Assembly: GCF_021155765.1 (NCBI RefSeq)
Contig: NC_060112.1
Location: 17,670,001 to 17,734,000 of the forward strand
Origin: Diprion similis
Lineage: Eukaryota > Arthropoda > Insecta > Hymenoptera > Diprionidae
Direction of reading: 5' to 3'
Length of the DNA stretch: 64,000 nucleotides
This document shows, one piece after another, positions 25,107 through 37,612 of the stretch (position 1 is the first letter of the stretch; each line of letters starts with the position of its first letter). The notes under the pieces are model-generated. The model worked only from the letters and a program-made list of their open reading frames with translations. It did not search any database and was not told the origin of the DNA. The translations under genes were made by a program, and so were the position numbers.

Positions 25107-28100
25107 ATGACTCGTGAACTATCGATACCAGAATGGTTGAAAAACAGAGGGATACTAGTCACCGGGGCGACTGGTTTTCTTGGAAAAGTTTTAGTTGCAA
25201 AACTGCTATTGTCGTGTCCGCAAGGTGGAAATATTTACCTGTTGGTTAGAGAAAAAAGAGGCCAGAGTCCAAAAGCAAGACTGCATACGCTGATACAGGT
25301 AAAATAATTATTTTCGCCTGTCTTCCGAACTCTCATAGTAATGTAAGTAAATAGTTGAATCTTCTTTTCAAGTGGTGGTACAAACAGTGGTTGAATGTAT
25401 GAGGTACTTGAAAATCATAAATCATGAAAGGAATGTGCGTCTAGTGTTGACGAGAGAAACGAACTCTGGTGTAGTCATTGATTTGATAAAAGTTTTCTCT
25501 ATTGAGATTTGATTTTAATCTGAATTCAAAATACACCAGCTACATACAACGTATAGCTTTTTCAATTCGATTCGTACATGCCTTGAAAAAAATGATATAC
25601 TCACAATTTACGTGTAATCTGACTCAGAAGTTCAACCTCGGCTGCGTCATCGTTTAGCAGCGATATTTTTGAGCCTGCTCGATGCGGAGTAGAAACCGTG
25701 ACGCAGCAAATCATATGACATTGTCATTCTCCGATAAATATAAATTAAGGGGGTGCCTTGGTCGAATTCGACGTTGAAGTATATATCTCCAAATATCGAA
25801 GTCCACGTATCTCATCGCGAAAAAGGGCTTGGCAGCCCCATTCTATATACAATACTGGAAAAAACACTTTAATGCATTTTCATTTGACATAGAAATAAAG
25901 AAATGGCACGAAAACTACGAATTCACTATTGGGATTTCGTAAAATCCGTATAATTTCTTTATTTTTGCGTCAACTGAAAATGCATAGGAGTGTTTCTCTT
26001 CAGAATCGTGTTCAGGATGGGGCTGTTGAGCCCTTTTTCGCGTTTGAGATCCGTGGACTTTGATGTTTAGAGATATACAGGGTGGTCCATTTTAATTGCC
26101 CCAGGCGAACATCTCGAAAACTGCAAGAGATACAAGAAAAAGTTTCATGCAAAACTTGAACGGTTTCGAGGAGGAAAGATAATGCTGGGTATCCGTTGAC
26201 TTGTGGATTTTACCACTTCTGAGACTTTGCAAGTAGCTCTGGATTATAGATGGGAAACACGAATTTCGGATATGACCCGCTGAAAGCAAGATGAGAGCCT
26301 AATTCTGATCCAAAGAAAAAAAAAAATTTGGTGAAATTGTTTTTTCATTATTTATAAAAAACAAAAAAATTTTATAGAAATTTTTTTTTATTTGGGGCAT
26401 ATTCGAATTAGTCTTCAATCTCGACATCAGTTATTCATATCCAAAATATGTGTTCCCTATCCAAAATCCGAAGCTACTTGCAACATCTCGGAAGTGGTAA
26501 AATCCACAAGTCGACACGTGTCACCGTTATCCCCCCCCCCCCCAAAACCTTTCACCCTTCAAGTTTTGTATTAAACTTTTCTCTCTTTTTCTCATCTTTT
26601 ATCTCTTGTAATTTTCGAGATATTCGCCTGGAGCAATTAAAATGGACCATCCTGTATACGACAACGTCAAAATTAACCAGGGCAGCCCCTTAACAGTAGG
26701 GTGAGAATTATCTAGTGTAGACCGCTTCATTTCAGGGTACTTTAGTCGTTGTGGTACGGGATATCAATTGCGTGTTATGCACTCGGGATTTATAACCGAA
26801 TTAGGTCGCATGAATAATGTTTACTTAATTTTGGCGAAGAGACAAGGATGCCCGTTAATATTTATACTATGTGCGTATGAAGCCTTGAAAATCGAATGTG
26901 TAAGCCGTTGCGTTGACGATGTACCAATGAGTAAAAATGCGCTACGAAAATCACAATTATTTACCAGTGGCCGTCACTTTTTTTTTCTCCCATTTTACCG
27001 TTTCGTTAGAAATTCGTGGCGTATCCGCACAGCTGCGGGATGAGCTCGCCCACAAACAAATATGATGTGTTTACGTTTGCATTCGTTGCACAATGTTTGA
27101 GAGTTGCGGCTTAAGTACACTTCGACATTGAGTTGTGTACGCGTGTCAGTTACGTTTTCTTTTCAAGGCATCGCCAAAAAGGCGATGTACGTTGAGACAA
27201 GGACACTCGAAAAATATCTGCACTGCAAACACTTGCTCATTATGCATTATAAGGTCGTTTCAATCGTTCAAGTGCAGTACATGTCTGCAATACGATGAAT
27301 GCCAGCCGCGAATTATGATTGCGATTGATAGCCGTTCATCGTACTGATCACAATTATTTTCGATTCAAGTCATAGGTACAGGTATGAGGACTCTATGCAG
27401 ACTTTCACGAAGGGGTTGCGACTGTAATTCCTTCAGAAGATCGTCTCACTGATGTTTCCAGAATCGTTTCACTTCCGTAGTTATGTACCTACTTATGCTT
27501 CTGTCTTTATTATTGCAAATGTGAAAGTTTCAGCGTCTCAGAGCGATACTTATAGCGAGCAAGATGTACGCTCTTTAAGGTACAGAGAAAAAAAAACATG
27601 GGAATAGAGGCTACGCACCAATAGTCAGTTGTTATCTTTCACCTATAGTTGGGCAATGGCTTATGGTAGTGAATGTCTGCACGTATTACGGCCACTGCAG
27701 TCGGCAAGGCTACATACTTATCTAATTGCATAATATAAGCTCCTTTCTTTACATTCCGTTATACATGTAAAGGATATTTTTTTATTTTCAGTTTTCATTT
27801 CATGTGGGTTGATTATACTCGGTAACACATTGTCTTTGTCTCTGACAAACGTGAATAACTATTGATTGCTATGAAGCATGTTACTTTTCAACGATGTATA
27901 ACGTGATGTAAGGAGAGAAAGTATAGAATGAATCGTATGACCGGTGTCACAATATTGTCTGGATCGTTGGGATGTGCATGCTAATACTAACCGGTTAATA
28001 AATCATTGACATTATGACATTAGACATGAGCGTGTACTTATACACACTTGTTTCTCTTTTTTTTTTTAGATAAGATGATATCCCATTTCTTGCAGTAAAC

Positions 28101-31100
28101 GTACGATTAGAAATGATCGTGATTCACGAGTTCATTCTGTTTTTCAGCAAGAACCGTACAGGGTGCTTCGCGAAAATCATCCTGAACGCCTTAAGCGACT
28201 TGTTGTTATTTCTGGGGATACAAGCGTCGAGGGTCTCGCTCTTTCCCCCGAGGACAAGGATCGTTTAATGGAGGATGTTTCCGTGGTTTTTCACATGGCT
28301 GCCAACGTGAGATTCGATCTTCCTCTACGTACTGCTATCAACATGAACACCAAGGGGGCCGCGAATATTATCAAAGTTGCAAAGCAGGTACGTATCTGAA
28401 AAGTCTAGATGCATTTCTATGACACACTTCTTGACTAGAACTTCTTAATTAACGCCAAATCGGATCATCAAAGTTGAAAAGTCAAATTGTTTATATTGAA
28501 GTGTACTTCTTAAAATGATATGCGCAAAAACTCTACAACAAGTTCAGAACTACGAAATCGTACCTCAAAATTTATACCCCCAATTTTTTGAAAGGTATTA
28601 TCTTGATTTTTGTTTTACGTTTGCCATTATTCTCAGTATGCAAAAAACCATTTTACTATACCGTTATACTACTTTCGAAACAGAATTAAGCTTATAAGAT
28701 TCCGAATATTCGTTGTTGATGAGTTTCCTAATGAAGTTTCGATTTCCTTATATCATTCTAACACAAACTGAAAACGATTTGATTTAAAGATTCTTAATAT
28801 TTAAAAAAAAAGAATGCCACTGTTGGACCCAGCCTGAACTGTTCGTTTTTATGCCATACGAATTGAATGTTGTAAGGAAATAAGTTGTGTTCTTGCGCAT
28901 TACTGCCGCTTCGGCCAATGAGAACGTGCTGTCACATAACGTCGTTTTAAGCATTATTTTTAAAAGCTACAAAACAGCCATTCATTCTTATATCCACCAA
29001 ATTTTATTTGACGGGGGAATGATATTCAAATGTTAAATAATTGGATACAGAGGTGACAGAGAAAAAATTTCTCTGATCCTTTCTATGACTGCCTTATTTT
29101 CAGCTGCCAAACTTAGTATCTCTGGTTCACGTGTCAACGGCTTACTGCCATTGCGGACAAACGCGTCTCGAGGAAAGGGCTTACACCCCAAACATTTCGC
29201 CGGAATTTGCAATTGCAGCTGTCGACTCCATGAGCGACGACCAACTGAAGTCTTTAGAGCGCAAATTGCTAGGCGATCAACCCAACACCTACGCTCTGAG
29301 CAAATGCCTCAGCGAAGACCTGATGGCCAGGTCTGGACTTCCGGTAGGCATCGCCAGACCTTCCATTGGTAAGCCGCTCGCATTCCATAATTGCGAATTG
29401 ATCTTTCTTCGATATCTCTATAATCGCGATTCAAAATTATCCACTTCTCCTGCAGTGATCGCATCTTGGAAAGAACCAGCACCGGGGTGGGTGGATAACT
29501 TAAACGGGCCAACCGGTTTGATAGTAGCCGCGGGAAAAGGTGTGATCCGATCGATGCACTGTAACAGTGAATACCTTGCGGACTTAATGCCTTGCGATAT
29601 CGTGGCAAACGCCGTGATTGCTCTTGCCTGGAAGGTGGGTTTGGAAACTTCCTGTAAACCGATTTTCGTCAACGTTACGGAGAGCGGACGAAACCCAATC
29701 ACTTGGGCAGGCGCCCTGAATGCCGGCAGAAGACATGCTCTTTCAAATCCATTTTCAGGTTTGTTATTACGTGCATGAATATCGTGGAAATTCTGCGGAT
29801 CGTCGAGTCGATCGGTACGTGATCGATTTGACTATCTAAATTCCGACCTTACCGACTCAAGGTAATTCGTGATCGAATCATAGAATCGAAAAATCTCTAC
29901 AACCCACCGCCACTAACGTGACACGTTTAATCCGATAGTCGGCATTAGCAATTATACAAATACCTACCAGAGCACGTGGGCATGATACGCAGATTTGATC
30001 AGTTTTCAGCAATTCATGATTTTATACATTACCCTCTCACAATGAACGTGCCATTTGTTCATGCCGATTATTCGAACAATTTAAATGAACAACACCACGT
30101 TGATTGGAAAACAATCTTTCAATATTTTACTGATGAGTTTATTTTTTTAAATTACACTGTTTCGGTGAAAGTTTTAACGAGAAACTGTATTACAATGCAT
30201 TATGTAATTTCGATGAGAACTTGCGTAAGTGTGTATCAAAATGACGAGTCGATGCTTATGAATTTCCCTTCATCCTGGCAGAGATGCCCTTCAGATAATT
30301 AATTTAGCTACAGTTGGCTTATAGTCTGTACAAATTGCGCGATAAGAACTTATTCCAATTATGTCACCAACGTATAATTCAATCGTTAATTTTGTTTACA
30401 TCATATTTTATTCGGTTGATTGTGCGACCACTGCATAACGCTTTTCTGACAATTTTTATTCTTTAACTTTCAGGCCCACTTTGGTATCCAGGCGGTAGAT
30501 TCACTTCCTCAGCAGTTCTGCATTGGTTTTCTGTGATGTTCCTTCACCTTCTCCCTGCCTACCTGTTGGATCCTTTGATATACTTGAGCGGGAACAAACC
30601 TTTTTTGGTCAAGATTCAAGGGAGAGTTTCTACCGGTTTGAGCTTGCTGCAGTATTATACGACCAAGGAATGGGTCTTTCTGTAAGTAGAAATCTTCCAT
30701 TTCCAATACGGCTTGGCTGACTATTTTATATACAAGATTTACAGTCACAAAATTTCTTGCCCTTTTCGAAAAGTTCAATTTTCTCACAGCTTATTATAGT
30801 AACCAATGGCTAAACATATTATGGTCTAAATATGGAATCCGGTGAATCCCCACGAAGTACGAAAAAATAAATTTCAGATAACCTTAAGATTACAGGATGT
30901 GTTTTTATACCATTACATACCGGTTATGGTCTCGGGGAATTTCGTGATCATTATTTGTTCCAAGGTAAGAGGTTATAGACGGTCAGACGCGTGACTCGTC
31001 ACGTCCCTATATTACACTTCTATTGCTATTGCCATCCAATTAAGAGAAGTCGTTTCGTAATGGAACAATTGCAGAAAAAAAAGGTCGCCTCGATCTCGTC

Positions 31101-31857
31101 TGAACATATGCAACTCTTGATTGGCGACCAATTTACGCTATTTACGCAATACAGAAAATTACACAAAATTTACACAACAATTACACATTGAATTCTTGGG
31201 TAAACGTTTCTGTTAATTCCAACAGTTCTGAATTTTATTATAACCTTGTATAACCTTGCGATGAATGATTAAAATCTGAATAGCTGCGAATCGTGTTATC
31301 CTCGATAAAGCAAACGAGAAATAGAAGGTGCCGTCAAGGTTATTCAAAGCCGGGCTAATAATCTGAGATATAGGAATCATTTCGATAGTGTTATGATTTT
31401 ATATCGTGAATATTCATGATATACGAATCATGTTTAAAAGGTCAAGCCTCGAAATTTCTCGCTACTTCTAACCATGCATACGTATATGAAGTTTAGAGTA
31501 ATAATTAAAATGTTGGCGATAAAAAATGGATAATTTTCGGATTCTTGTTGTAGGAATGGCACTTTAAGAGAACTGCAAGACCAACTATGCCCCTCGGATA
31601 GCGCAATATTCTTCATGGACACGAAGGACATGTGCTGGGACGATTATCTCTATCAATACATTCTTGGGATCAGAAAATACTGCCTAAAAGACGACCCGTC
31701 GACTTTGCCTCACGCAAGAAGAGTTTTTCATTATTTGTACATCGCCGATAGAATATTGCGAATTGTTGTTGCAGGATTCATCGCATGGTTCGTTTACTCA
31801 TGGTTCGCGTCAACAACGGCGGGCACAGCATCGATAATCGAGATGCAAGATTCATAG
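25107..31857 (+). CDS. FAR-3, alcohol-forming fatty acyl-CoA reductase (6 coding exons, 503 aa)
   Basis: Exons 25107-25298, 28148-28387, 29104-29368, 29456-29758, 30474-30681 and 31554-31857 join in frame. TGATGFLG is at residues 19-26 and Tyr207-Ala-Leu-Ser-Lys211 is the catalytic pair. VIASWKEPAPGW follows the phase-1 intron after RPSI. LWYPGGRF and HLLPAYLLDPLIYLSGNKP mark the FAR C-terminal domain, and a hydrophobic tail follows (IVVAGFIAWFVYSWFA). Its 3' exon layout differs from the other three: there is no intron after NKP or in the ARR segment, but one within EWVFL. A pyrimidine tract and CAG ending at 25095, 11 bases before the ATG, suggests a 5' UTR intron. The predicted reaction is acyl-CoA to fatty alcohol; the substrate is unknown. 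Confidence 0.9.
25745..26693. mobile_element. Outer inverted-repeat element with TTAA ends, in FAR-3 intron 1
   Basis: TTAA at 25745-25748 and at 26690-26693 bound GGGGGTGCCTTGGT on the left and ACCAGGGCAGCCCC on the right. The left arm (to about 25907) and the right arm (about 25968-26075 plus 26659-26693) are reverse complements, including TGAAAATGCAT-type and AAAAAGGGCT-type blocks. The right arm is interrupted by the element at 26076-26656; removing it restores the palindrome. The TTAA ends fit a piggyBac-like non-autonomous element. Confidence 0.75.
26076..26656. mobile_element. Inner 581-bp foldback element nested in the outer one
   Basis: It begins TACAGGGTGGTCCATTTTAA and ends as the near reverse complement (TTAAAATGGACCATCCTGTA). 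Arms of about 240 bases pair, sharing GACTTGTGGATTTTACCACTT. A TA on each side (26074-26075 and 26657-26658) is the likely target duplication. A 13-C run at 26531-26543 lies in the right arm. It has no coding capacity. The superfamily is not certain; TA duplications would fit a Tc1/mariner-type element. Confidence 0.75.
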
Positions 31858-34800
31858 TTACATTTTTTCTTGTGTCCTTCACGTCATGTCATGCATTGCG
31901 AGTATTTCCCGTCTAACCAGCTGTTCATACTTAGCTAAATAACGCAATTATACACATACTGTCACATATGTATGTATTCAAATTTCACGTACAATTAGAC
32001 CGCGTGGTCTAATCGGTGGAAGAAAAGCAGGAGAAGAAACTTGTAATTAAAACATTGTAAAACGGTCTCACTGACACTGTATTGTAAATATAAAATTTCT
32101 GTTTATACTTTTCGACTGCTTACTTTCAAGATTTTTCCTGTACCTGGACTTTTTATCATTTATATACTTTTGTAATTCCTAGCTGTACTTTTCAGTCTGG
32201 AGATGAACCAATTGCAATCAGATCGACCGAGTATAACCAGCATAACGTCTTCGCCTCATTCTGTCACTCAAATTTAAAGTTGCACTTACCATTTTCTGCT
32301 TGTAACGACTAATTTAATTGGCTTTACGTAATTTCGTTACGCTGCTGGATGAACTTTATAGGATTTTAATACGAACAATCAGTTCTTTAGGGCAAATATT
32401 ATTGTCATTTATTTTTGTAATCTATAGCAATCGGCATCCATCTATAATGCTATCTATTTTTCAATTCAATCAAATTTGCTTTTGGGTGATTTCCGTCAAT
32501 CAACGCAGCTTTCCTCAACTCGTTATTAGTGATGATTAAATTGTGGATTCGATCGGTCCGGTTGTTTTTCGGTTATTTGAATAACGTTTTATAAATTCAA
32601 AACGCATCGGAGTGGGAAGTTTTTAGGCTACATAGGCCATCAATGTCGAGATATAGACGATCCTCTGATTGGTTTTCGTATCTTTAAAATACTTAATTTA
32701 CCTGTCGCGACGATTACATGGTGTACGCTGACATCAATCGACGTGTCTTGTATTAACAATGGCAAAAAATTATTTTTTACCCTTTTTGTTTACCAGAATT
32801 CGCGTTTTCGGGAGTTGGCACGACAGCGGTCTCACTGGACATTCCGATTCTCCGCTTGTGCTGGGTCCCAGCTTGCGAATAGAAAATCTGATCATAAAAA
32901 ATAACCGAAGTGATGAAAACCAATGATATTTAATCTTTACAGGGCATTGAAATTTTTTTTTGACTTTTCAGTTTAAAGTCCTAGAATTTTTGGATGTTGG
33001 ATGGCGAAAAACGTCATACCACTTTTGCGCCGATATATCGGCTTCCGGGAGGGAAAAAAATCAAGATTTTAATGTTTTTATTTCTTAGTACAGCTCGCAT
33101 GACAGTACCATCGAAAGTCAGAAATAATTCGCGCACACTTTTTGGGAGAAATCTAAAAACACCATGAAATTATATAAATTTATCTAAGCAGCTAAAAGCC
33201 GATATATCGGCTACCGGTCCAGTAAGGAGTTATGGATCTATAAGATATCAGCAAAACAGCATTAAAATGTACCATTCAGTGAAAGAATTCATTGAAACTC
33301 AAGCTATGTAAACAACCATATAACAGACAAAGGAAAAGAAGTAGAAGATGCATAGGCTGCACCGACTTATTGTTAGATGAATACATAATATGGCGGGGCG
33401 TATGGCATTCACCTTACGTTCTATTCCTACCGGGCTAATCTGATTGCAGCGAAATATCAAACGGTCCAACAATCTATTGTAGGTGTTACAGTAACGGCAA
33501 GTCATAAAACACATTCGGTGAAACGATATTGTCGCAGAAACATGCCGACATAATCGCATCATTGGTGACTAGCAGAATGATTTTTACTGCAAGACTGGTA
33601 AATCAAGAAAAGTTAAAGTCTGGTAGAGATTCGAGGTATCCTAATTCTTAGAAAGTTCTGTTATGTAAGTCGGGGATTACTGTGGTATAGTTTAAGGGGA
33701 ACCAACTTGGCCGAATTATCGACTGAGTCAACTCGAAGGCGAGTCAAAGCAAGGCAAATAGAGGAGGTGATAATTTTTGAAAATTAGTTATAGTTGTTCG
33801 GAAATTATGTTAAAAGTATGACCATAGCTTCTGGAACGCTGGCTCGTCGGCATCCTGACGTGTGTCGAAATCATTCACTCTCCAATTGACTCGCGTTGGC
33901 TACACGAGCTACGTCGTCGCGCACGAAAGTAAAATTGCGTCATTGAATGAATAGAGGTCGGGCAGCTTCGCATACGCCGGCTTTGCCTGCCCGTCGATCT
34001 TGGAAAGTACTGCCAACCTTAGCAGCCATATTTTACAGGAAATACAGCGCAGTATTCAGACCTGCGAAGAAACATAGCGCTGATGAAAGAAAATAGTACG
34101 TGCTTTGTGTTTTCTTAATACAGGGAAGCAAAACTAATTCTTACCCAGTCCAAATATTTGGAGCAACGTAGCTACGAAAGTTCCTGAAATTTTCAAAATA
34201 TTGAATATGCTGTATGCATTTGATTTCAGAACTCACTATAGTTGTTGGGAGACATTTTACGACGAAGAAACCGAATTAATTAAAGAATTGTTTATCTACT
34301 ATTACATCATTATTGAACGCCTAAAAACCGAGGTGTTAACAACTTTCGACATTCAATACGCGTACGCGATATAACGATGGATCACTTGTCAGATGAAGTA
34401 TAGCATCGATCGATTCCCTGTGGAAGATTTACTTATTCCGAAATTTTGACAAACTACCTTTTCCTTAAATGAAAATCGGGACACAGACGTTCAAGTCAGG
34501 AGGATTGCAGCTGCGTCAAATAAAGTGGAATATTTGCCGGTGTAGGTAATTTTTTGGTGAATTGTTTTCAACGACCTAAGGCGAGTTCCTCGGGGTATAT
34601 TGCGCAGTATATTTAGTCGTTTTTTTCAAGCACAGCGAGTGGATTTTTTCGGTTTACAGTCATCTGCGATCGGGCCGCGAAGTTTGTATACCCAGAGACT
34701 GCAGCGCGAGTTATTTCTGTTACGGAATTGCAGAAAAGCGGTAAGAAGACTGGCGGGAGGCCCAGAGAAGAATCGGGGAGAGGTGGAAGCTGGGCCTTAC

Positions 34801-37612
34801 CGAAAGCAGGCTTCCACGCAATTGTAGTAAGCCTTCCACAATGCCAGTTTCATTCTCAGTCTGTGCTAAACTCACCATCTGATCAGATCAGGTGGATGTC
34901 GTAACCCGCCGGAGGAGTGCATTTCACGTATATACGCGTCTGCGTTGTTAACAAGTTTTCACGTGGAATCGCAGTAAGGTTTTCGCTCTTGTCTTTGTAT
35001 TCGCGCAGGATAATAAACGCATCACCAGTAAGTGAAGTTTAATTTTATTTGTAATTTGTTCATGACATCGACATCGAATATGAGAGCAAATTTAATGCAA
35101 TTATCGACAGGAATCGTCAGCACGTGCATTTGACGAACGACGGAAAACACGGCGATTTCATTGTACAACACTAAACGTATCATGCGTGCCTTTGCACGGC
35201 CTCGTTGCGTCACGCGTGCATATGTAGTAACAACTTGACAGGACAGCAGCATCTACGGAACATTTCAAGATGTTTACCGACTCCAGGAGTGTATTACGGG
35301 GTTCTTTCTATATCGTCAATAACAACGTGAAATAAACGTCTATGCGAAAATATCAGATTAGATTCATTGTCATTGTGAATACTTTTTTACACTGCTAATC
35401 AATCACGTTATCAGTTGGTTCGTTAAAGGCATCGTACTATTTTGCATCGCCATTTTTACTGTTTGAGAAAAGAAAAACTATGAGTGCAGACGTTCATCGT
35501 CTTCAAAACTCGGGACTTCACAAAAAGTGGTGGTTAGTCTAGACTGTGCGTGCTTTTGTTGGCTTCTAAGAAACGTCTGGAAAACAAGTCTAGTACAAGT
35601 TACAATCCTGCACACTTGATCGGCCACAGAGTCCGAATTATGTGCGTAACTACTGAATGCATGTATTTATTATTAGTAGTATCCAATAGACATGTTGTGA
35701 TACGTCTGATTTACGTAATACGATAAAACTTTGTTCAGAACACAAAGAAGCTGTGCACAAGTGGTGAAAAACATGCAAAATAAATTTTTTGCCACCGTCA
35801 GGATCTCCAGCAACCAGTGAGGCAGCACGTTGACGTTTTTTTGTCACCTTGAATACAAAACAAGGACGCAATCAACCAATTTTATTTCTTCAAATTATTT
35901 TAAAAGATCAAATGTTACCTAAAATCACATACAGTGTATATCCAACTTAATGTAACCGTTGCACTAGAATTGATTTTCTTCAATTTTCTTATTTCAAATA
36001 TTCTGTTTACCTTGATTTTTTCTTGTACCGATTGTGTCACTCTTTTATACACGCACCACGTGTCTCCCGACACAACAATTCACGGTCACTGTAATATTCC
36101 ACACTTCTGCTATAATCAATTCTCTGTATAAATGTGTATGGCTAATAACGAGCGGAAATTATACACGTGACTAGGTTCCAGCCGACCCCGCGCTTCGCCG
36201 TTTGAAAAAATGCACATTTTTTGCCTGAATGTCGTCACAAAGAGAAAAAGGAGTCGGCATATGAAACAGAGTATAGTTGCAAAATAGGTGGTATAATATA
36301 GTCGGAACTCTTCTTTTTAATCCATGCGTACGACTCGATAGGAAAATCAGGATAAAGAAAAAGTTTATCGCACGCGTCAGCCGATTGCGTAGTAGTTTAT
36401 ATAGCGGTGACTGGCTTACTGGCAAACCAGTTGAATTCTGGGACAAAAGGTAACTGTTACATCGAGGAAGCGTCGTGTAAGACAAAACTTGCCGTCTGAC
36501 AGGTTGAATCTGGGCTGCAATGTTAGCCATGCGCGATATTTTATGCCGTTCAATTAGTTACTCGTACGATGGCTTTATACTCTGTGTTTTCTAGTATCAT
36601 TGGTTTTTTTTTTTTTTTTTAATTACATTTTTGAGCTTTCTCAGAACCATCACCCGGAGTAGCGTTGACTTTTTGAAATAATTAAAACCGATTAACACTT
36701 AATAGTCGAAGATCCCTTTCTTTCCTCCTATTTGTTTCTCAATATTCTCTATCCCGTAATTTCAGACGAATTTGAAAGGTTTAGTTTGCGCAGTATTGAT
36801 TCCATGGCAGGAGATTGGAACCTGTGGTCATACAGCAGTCGAATAATAAGCACAGTGACTCAACTTTTAAAGTTACTTGACGTCCAATCATTAGAAGTTG
36901 ATGTTGGACGCTTGTTCCAATTACATTCAACGTTGCTTTTTTGCTTTTCACCTGTGTAATCCGGGGAGTTCGGGAAATAATCGGTTTAGAATATTGCGAA
37001 ACTGTTTATATTATATAAACTTGATCAGATGATTTCTGACCTTCGGCAGTTATTCGTGAAGTAGATTCGTCGTTATCTCACAGCTGCTTGTATGAACAAA
37101 GGTATATAATTGTGGTTTGAATGCGATAAATATTTTTACATATAAAACCATGACTTTCAAATCAGAAGATTTGCTAAGCTGCAAGGTACACTTCTTGTTG
37201 CAAAATCGACAATCGACAAACGGATTCGTGTAGTGCATACTGAATACTTTAAATCATGAACTACAGTATAACTTCGTTATTTTAGTTATCCACCTCACTT
37301 CCAGAAGAGATTAAGAGAAGTGTCGAAAATTTAATTATACCATCGAAGGTAATGCGATTCTGAGTAATTTGAGAAAGGTGTTTCTCGCGGATCTACAGCG
37401 TGAAACGAACTTCGTGGTTACTGACAGACATTATGTAATTATGTGAGAGAAATGCAGCAATGAGTGTAAACGGAATTGCGACCGCATTTCGCTGCTGCTG
37501 TATTATATGATGAAGTAGTGACATTCGTCAACACATGACGACACTGACAATCCAGAAACCGTTTTGTACACGTATATTTTAAAATTTGTTCCTTGCTTCA
37601 GGAGAGGAGATA
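31858..37612. other. FAR-3/FAR-4 spacer (5.8 kb)
   Basis: No gene recognised. It starts with the FAR-3 3' UTR, with a possible ATTAAA poly(A) signal at 32046-32051. Two copies of a 14-base palindrome lie at 33029-33042 and 33198-33211, and a poly(T) run near 36606-36622. A GC-richer stretch at 34560-34860 contains AAAGCGGTAAGA near 34740, which could be a FAR-4 leader exon and donor. An acceptor-like TTGCTTCAG ends at 37601, 12 bases before the FAR-4 ATG. The leader is inference. The 119-codon frame on the - strand at 36171-36530 has no family features. Confidence 0.45.

Noticed and set aside
29085..29372. 95-codon + strand frame over FAR-3 exon 3
   Set aside because: A shadow of the real FAR-3 exon in another frame.
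36171..36530. 119-codon - strand frame as a gene
   Set aside because: No domain, no splice partners and biased composition; it falls within chance length for this region.
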